From Rhodospirillales bacterium (GTDB lineage: Bacteria; Pseudomonadota; Alphaproteobacteria; Rhodospirillales; Defluviicoccaceae), in the NCBI GenBank assembly GCA_026125865.1, contig JAHCKI010000093.1:1-8281 (forward strand): a stretch of 8,281 nucleotides of DNA, read 5' to 3'. The position numbers and the translations under genes are program-made. A model generated the notes under the pieces. It saw nothing but the letters and a program-made list of their open reading frames with translations. It did not search any database and was not told the DNA's origin. The first letter of the stretch is position 1, and the number at the start of each line of letters is the position of its first letter. Positions 5,488 through 8,281 of this stretch are shown here, in pieces.

Positions 5488-6027
5488 CTACTCGATATCC
5501 GGCGCGCAGCCGGTGCCGGGACCGAGGAGAGCGGCTTCGTGGGCGTCAACGGAGACCTGACCGAAGCAACAAAAGATGACGGTCGCGGGGAGCGCATTGT
5601 CGGCCTGAAAGTCGCGCACCGTCTGCACCGCGATCCGGGCGGCGCGTTCGGCGGGAAAACCGTAGACACCGGTGGAGACGGCCGGAAACGCTATGGACGC
5701 AAGGCCGCAATCGCGGGCAATCTCCAACGACCGGCGATAGCATGACGCCAACAAGGCGTCCTCGTCAGTCTTGCCCCCATGCCACACCGGACCGACGGTA
5801 TGGATCACGTGCTTCGCGGGGAGCCCGTATCCCTTGGTGATCTTGGCATCGCCCGTAGCGCAACCACCGAGAGTTTGGCATTCGGCCAGCAGCTCCGGGC
5901 CGGCGGCGCGATGAATGGCGCCGTCGACACCACCGCCGCCAAGCAGGGATCGGTTGGCGGCGTTGACGATGGCGTCGACGTCCAGCCGGGCGATATCGCC
6001 TTCGACGATCTCCATGCGGTCCGACAT
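5488..6027 (-). CDS. Macrodomain protein, O-acetyl-ADP-ribose deacetylase / ADP-ribosyl hydrolase (YmdB/MacroD type)
   Basis: MacroD/YmdB proteins bind ADP-ribose and remove acetyl from O-acetyl-ADP-ribose or ADP-ribose from acidic protein residues. The 179-residue protein is a single macrodomain: IVEGDIARLDVDAIVNAANR (7-26) with G10-D11-I12 for adenine binding, N22-A23-A24-N25, the loop LLGGGGVDGAIHRAAG (28-43) with D35 as the expected catalytic Asp, GDAKITKGYGLPAKHVIHTVGP (59-80) and the phosphate loop FPAVSTGVYGFP (114-125). All diagnostic elements of the hydrolytic class are present. The start ATG 6027 has GGGAGGG seven bases upstream. It lies 33 bases after the pyrophosphatase gene on the same strand, so the two are probably cotranscribed. 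The tail beyond about residue 165 is short and variable. Confidence 0.95.
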   Translation of the reverse strand: MSDRMEIVEGDIARLDVDAIVNAANRSLLGGGGVDGAIHRAAGPELLAECQTLGGCATGDAKITKGYGLPAKHVIHTVGPVWHGGKTDEDALLASCYRRSLEIARDCGLASIAFPAVSTGVYGFPAERAARIAVQTVRDFQADNALPATVIFCCFGQVSVDAHEAALLGPGTGCAPDIE

Positions 6028-6060
6028 GTGTTTTCCCTCCCGCCGCCCTGCCTAGTAAGA

Positions 6061-6612
6061 TCAGGTCTTACCGTTGCCGTTCTTGTCGTTCTCCAGGCGC
6101 ACGATGGCGGCCCGTATCAGCTCGAACGCCTCCTCCGGTTCGCCCCAGCGCTTGACGTTCACCCATTTGCCGGGCTCCAGATCCTTGTAATGGCCGAAGA
6201 AATGCGAGATCTGGTCGCGCATGATCGGCGGCAATTCCCGATAGGAGGCGACATCGGCATAGAACGGATGCAGCGCATCAACGGGCACAGACAGAATTTT
6301 CTCGTCGAGGCCGGCCTCGTCTTCCATGATCAACACACCGATCGGCCGCGAGCGAATGATCACGCCCGGGGTCACGGGCACCTGCCCCAACACAGCGGCG
6401 TCCACGGGGTCGCCATCCTCCGAAAGCGTGTGGGGGATGAAGCCGTAGTTGAAGGGGTAGTACATGGCGGTATGCAGAAAGCGGTCGACGTAGATGGCGC
6501 CCGACGCCTTGTCGAGCTCGTACTTCACCGGGTTGCCGCCGACTGGAATTTCGATCACGACGTTGACGTCGTACGGCGGATTCATCCCGACCGGAATTTT
6601 CTCTAGATCCAT
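6061..6612 (-). CDS. ppa: Inorganic pyrophosphatase, family I
   Basis: This cytosolic enzyme hydrolyses pyrophosphate to two phosphates, pulling nucleic acid, amino-acyl-tRNA and polysaccharide precursor synthesis forward. The 183-residue length fits prokaryotic family I. Every active-site residue of the E. coli enzyme is found one position later here: E21, K30, E32, R44, Y52, Y56, D66, D68, D71, D98, E99, D103, K105, Y142 and K143. The signature DGDPVDA spans 66-72. The ATG at 6612 has AGGA a suitable distance upstream. The C-terminal NDKNGNGKT is a short polar tail. A 6-bp hairpin (6055-6060 with 6066-6071) overlaps the stop codon but has no T-run. The gene stands between the glycosyltransferase gene (76 bases upstream) and the macrodomain gene. 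Confidence 0.98.
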   Translation of the reverse strand: MDLEKIPVGMNPPYDVNVVIEIPVGGNPVKYELDKASGAIYVDRFLHTAMYYPFNYGFIPHTLSEDGDPVDAAVLGQVPVTPGVIIRSRPIGVLIMEDEAGLDEKILSVPVDALHPFYADVASYRELPPIMRDQISHFFGHYKDLEPGKWVNVKRWGEPEEAFELIRAAIVRLENDKNGNGKT

Positions 6613-6688
6613 GGGTATTTCCTAAGTCAAGTTCGGGGTTTTATAGCACTGCACCGGTGATCCCGACAGGCGCGCCGTCATTCAATCA
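6613..6688 (-). promoter_or_regulatory. Gap upstream of ppa with a possible promoter
   Basis: On the minus strand a TATAAA (complement of 6640-6645) lies about 27 bases before the ppa start, with a weak CTGTCG 18 bases further upstream as a -35. This would give ppa and the macrodomain gene their own promoter, separate from the glycosyltransferase. There is no clear terminator hairpin with a T-run after the glycosyltransferase gene. Confidence 0.3.
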
Positions 6689-7921
6689 TCAGGATCGTGA
6701 ACTCGCGAGTGCGCGTTCCAAAGATTGGGTTACGTTCCGAGCCAGCACGCGCCGGTCGTAACCGTTGACCACCGCCTGACGGCCGTTTTGCGCAAACGCC
6801 TCGAGGCGTGGACGGTCTTTGGACAGCTCGATGATCGCTTCACCCATGGCCTTGGCGTCTCCCGATGGGAGGCAGCGACCGGAATTGGCTTCGGCCACAA
6901 TCTCCGCGCTTTCGCCCTCGACCGCGTGCAGCAGCGGCACGCCCAAAGCCATGATCTCGAAAATCTTCGAAGGGATCACCGTTTTGAACAGCGGGTCGGG
7001 CTTGAGATGCACAATGGCCAAGTCCAAGGCGGTCAGATACTTGGGAACATCCTGGTGCGGCACGAAATTCTTGAAAATGAGATTTGTGAGCTGCAGTTGC
7101 TGAGCCTGGTTCTGCAACTCATCGCGCTTGGCGCCCTCGCCCATGATCAAGAAGCGGATCTTTGGGTGGTCGCGGCACAAATGCGCGGCCTCGACGACGG
7201 TCTCCAACCCATGCGCCATTCCAGTGGTGCCGATGTAGCCGACGAGAAACGAGTCCGCGTCGACGCCCAATTGCGAACGGACGGCCGGATCCGGCTGCAA
7301 CGGTTGGAACTGCTCCAGATCGATGCCGTTGGTGATGACATCCAATTTCTCGGTTGGAATGCCCCGCGACTCCAGGTTGGTGCGAAACGACCGGGTCAAG
7401 CAGATGACCCGTTCCGCCTTTCGGTACAGAAACAGTTCAAGCTTCTCGACCAGCCCCAGAAGCCGGCTTTGCGTGACCCCGACCGCCGAGATCGACGCCG
7501 GCCACAAATCGCGAAGCTCGAAAACCCATGGACGCTTGCAACGGCGGGATATGACGTAGCCGGCGATCGGCACCGTGATCGGCGGTGATGTCGCGACAAT
7601 GATATCGAAATCGCCGAACCGCTTGCAGAGCAGAATGCTGCTTAACATAAAACTGACGATGTCAAAGGTTCGCTTTACGATGCCCGCGTTCGCCGAGAGG
7701 TAAGACCAGATGCGTATCACCCGCACGCCATCAATGGTTTCTTCTTGAATCAGTTTGTTTTCGTAACCGTCGAACAAAACACCGCGCGGAAAGTTCGGCG
7801 CGCAGGTCACGACCGTCACCTCGTGGCCGTCTTCCAGCCACACACGGGCGTGGGCCATGGTGCGCACGGAAACAGCGGAAACTTCCGGTACGAATCTGTC
7901 GGTGAGAACCAGGATCTTCAT
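6689..7921 (-). CDS. Family 4 glycosyltransferase, WbuB-like (GT-B fold)
   Basis: GT4 enzymes transfer a sugar from a nucleotide donor with retention of configuration, usually at the cytosolic membrane face during surface polysaccharide synthesis. The 410-residue protein has the N-terminal acceptor domain: MKILVLTDRFVPEVSAVSVR (1-20), the WLEDGHEVTVVTCAPNFPRG segment (28-47) typical of WbuB-like proteins, a hydrophobic amphipathic stretch (86-99) and FELRDLWPASI (134-144). The linker is VITNGIDLEQF (195-205). The donor domain follows: GYIGTTGMAHGLE (228-240), FLIMGEGAKRDEL (257-269), PSKIFEIMALGVPLLHAVEGESAEIV (317-342), including the conserved E322 region. The ATG at 7921 has GGAG four bases upstream. 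The sugar and acceptor cannot be told. No other polysaccharide gene lies in the window, though some may lie to the right. Confidence 0.94.
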   Translation of the reverse strand: MKILVLTDRFVPEVSAVSVRTMAHARVWLEDGHEVTVVTCAPNFPRGVLFDGYENKLIQEETIDGVRVIRIWSYLSANAGIVKRTFDIVSFMLSSILLCKRFGDFDIIVATSPPITVPIAGYVISRRCKRPWVFELRDLWPASISAVGVTQSRLLGLVEKLELFLYRKAERVICLTRSFRTNLESRGIPTEKLDVITNGIDLEQFQPLQPDPAVRSQLGVDADSFLVGYIGTTGMAHGLETVVEAAHLCRDHPKIRFLIMGEGAKRDELQNQAQQLQLTNLIFKNFVPHQDVPKYLTALDLAIVHLKPDPLFKTVIPSKIFEIMALGVPLLHAVEGESAEIVAEANSGRCLPSGDAKAMGEAIIELSKDRPRLEAFAQNGRQAVVNGYDRRVLARNVTQSLERALASSRS

Positions 7922-8281
7922 GTCACTCCATCAGGCCAGCCGAGATTAAAAAACCTATCCCGTCGCGACATCCGTTGGACGACGCTCCCTATCCGACATT
8001 GTTCGCTCTTATGGCGCAGCCTCACGGCAGCGCATCGCCATTTTTTGTCCGTCGGTCCGAACAAATATGATTGGACGCCTAGTCAGGAATTCTGACAAAG
8101 AATCCCACGGCAATGATACCGAGTGAACCCGTCACCGTGGAACGGTTACGCAAGTATAGCGCAAAGTATTACGGTTCGCGAGGGTTGGCGTTTCACAAAT
8201 ATGCCGCGGCGATGATTTTGTTCGCCACGGCAGAAACGGAACTCGAATTCCGCGTATTTTTTTAAATCACGATCCCGATTT
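7922..8281. other. Gap upstream of the glycosyltransferase gene, no secure gene
   Basis: These 360 bases hold no recognised gene. A minus-strand TATACT (complement of 8153-8158) could be a -10 box, but no good -35 accompanies it and the leader would be over 200 bases. A 50-codon plus-strand frame runs from ATG 8113 to TAA 8263-8265, without a good ribosome site and unlike any protein I know. A small hairpin (8237-8241 with 8248-8252) followed by seven T at 8257-8263 may act as a weak plus-strand terminator. Confidence 0.5.
8237..8263 (+). terminator. Possible weak intrinsic terminator
   Basis: CGGAA and TTCCG form a 5-bp stem around CTCGAA, and T7 follows four bases later. The stem is short and no secure gene precedes it on this strand, so it may be chance. 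Confidence 0.2.

Noticed and set aside
6055..6071. Hairpin over the ppa stop codon as a terminator
   Set aside because: The stem is only 6 bp, with no T-run, and the macrodomain gene follows closely on the same strand.
5779..6606. Plus-strand open frame of 275 codons across the macrodomain and pyrophosphatase genes
   Set aside because: It is the antisense shadow of two genes with complete active-site motifs.
6725..7588. Plus-strand open frame of 287 codons
   Set aside because: Antisense shadow of the glycosyltransferase gene; its sequence shows no family motifs.

Overview
The window is a moderately GC-rich stretch of bacterial chromosome, most likely from an alphaproteobacterium and perhaps a Rhodospirillales relative. 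This is an inference from protein flavour, GC-rich third positions, strong GGAGG-type ribosome sites and dispersed palindromes with TAGAGCA ends. No ribosomal RNA, tRNA, CRISPR array, phage gene or complete insertion sequence is visible.

Left part, plus strand (1-2207): the tail of an unrecognised Ala/Pro-rich protein gene comes first, then a perfect 26-bp palindrome. A two-gene translationally coupled operon follows: an N-formylglutamate amidohydrolase family protein with a TTG start, and a phosphinothricin/methionine-sulfoximine-type GNAT acetyltransferase. Both products are predicted to act on small amino-acid derivatives. A bidirectional hairpin terminator closes the unit. About 400 bases without a convincing gene follow.

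Centre, minus strand (2608-4500): a ydcF/DUF218-type gene lies upstream of a CaiB/BaiF (class III) CoA-transferase gene. The gap between them is filled by two tandem palindromes of the same repeat family as the one at 620-676. One palindrome supplies the last codons and the stop of the ydcF-like gene. The other sits directly upstream of the CoA-transferase ribosome site. The family looks like a miniature, IS630/Tc1-type non-autonomous element, with TA or CTAG at its ends.

Right part: a plus-strand DUF1848 gene (4579-5475) carries a cysteine-rich C-terminus with a CX3CX2C radical-SAM-like motif. It converges with a minus-strand run of three genes: a GT4 glycosyltransferase, an inorganic pyrophosphatase (ppa) and a macrodomain ADP-ribose/O-acetyl-ADP-ribose hydrolase. 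The pyrophosphatase and macrodomain genes are 33 bases apart and probably cotranscribed. The last 360 bases hold no secure gene.

No complete new defence or mobile system is evident. The best leads are the palindromic repeat family and its effect on neighbouring genes, the DUF1848 protein, and the silent region at 2208-2607 that ends in a strong minus-strand terminator.
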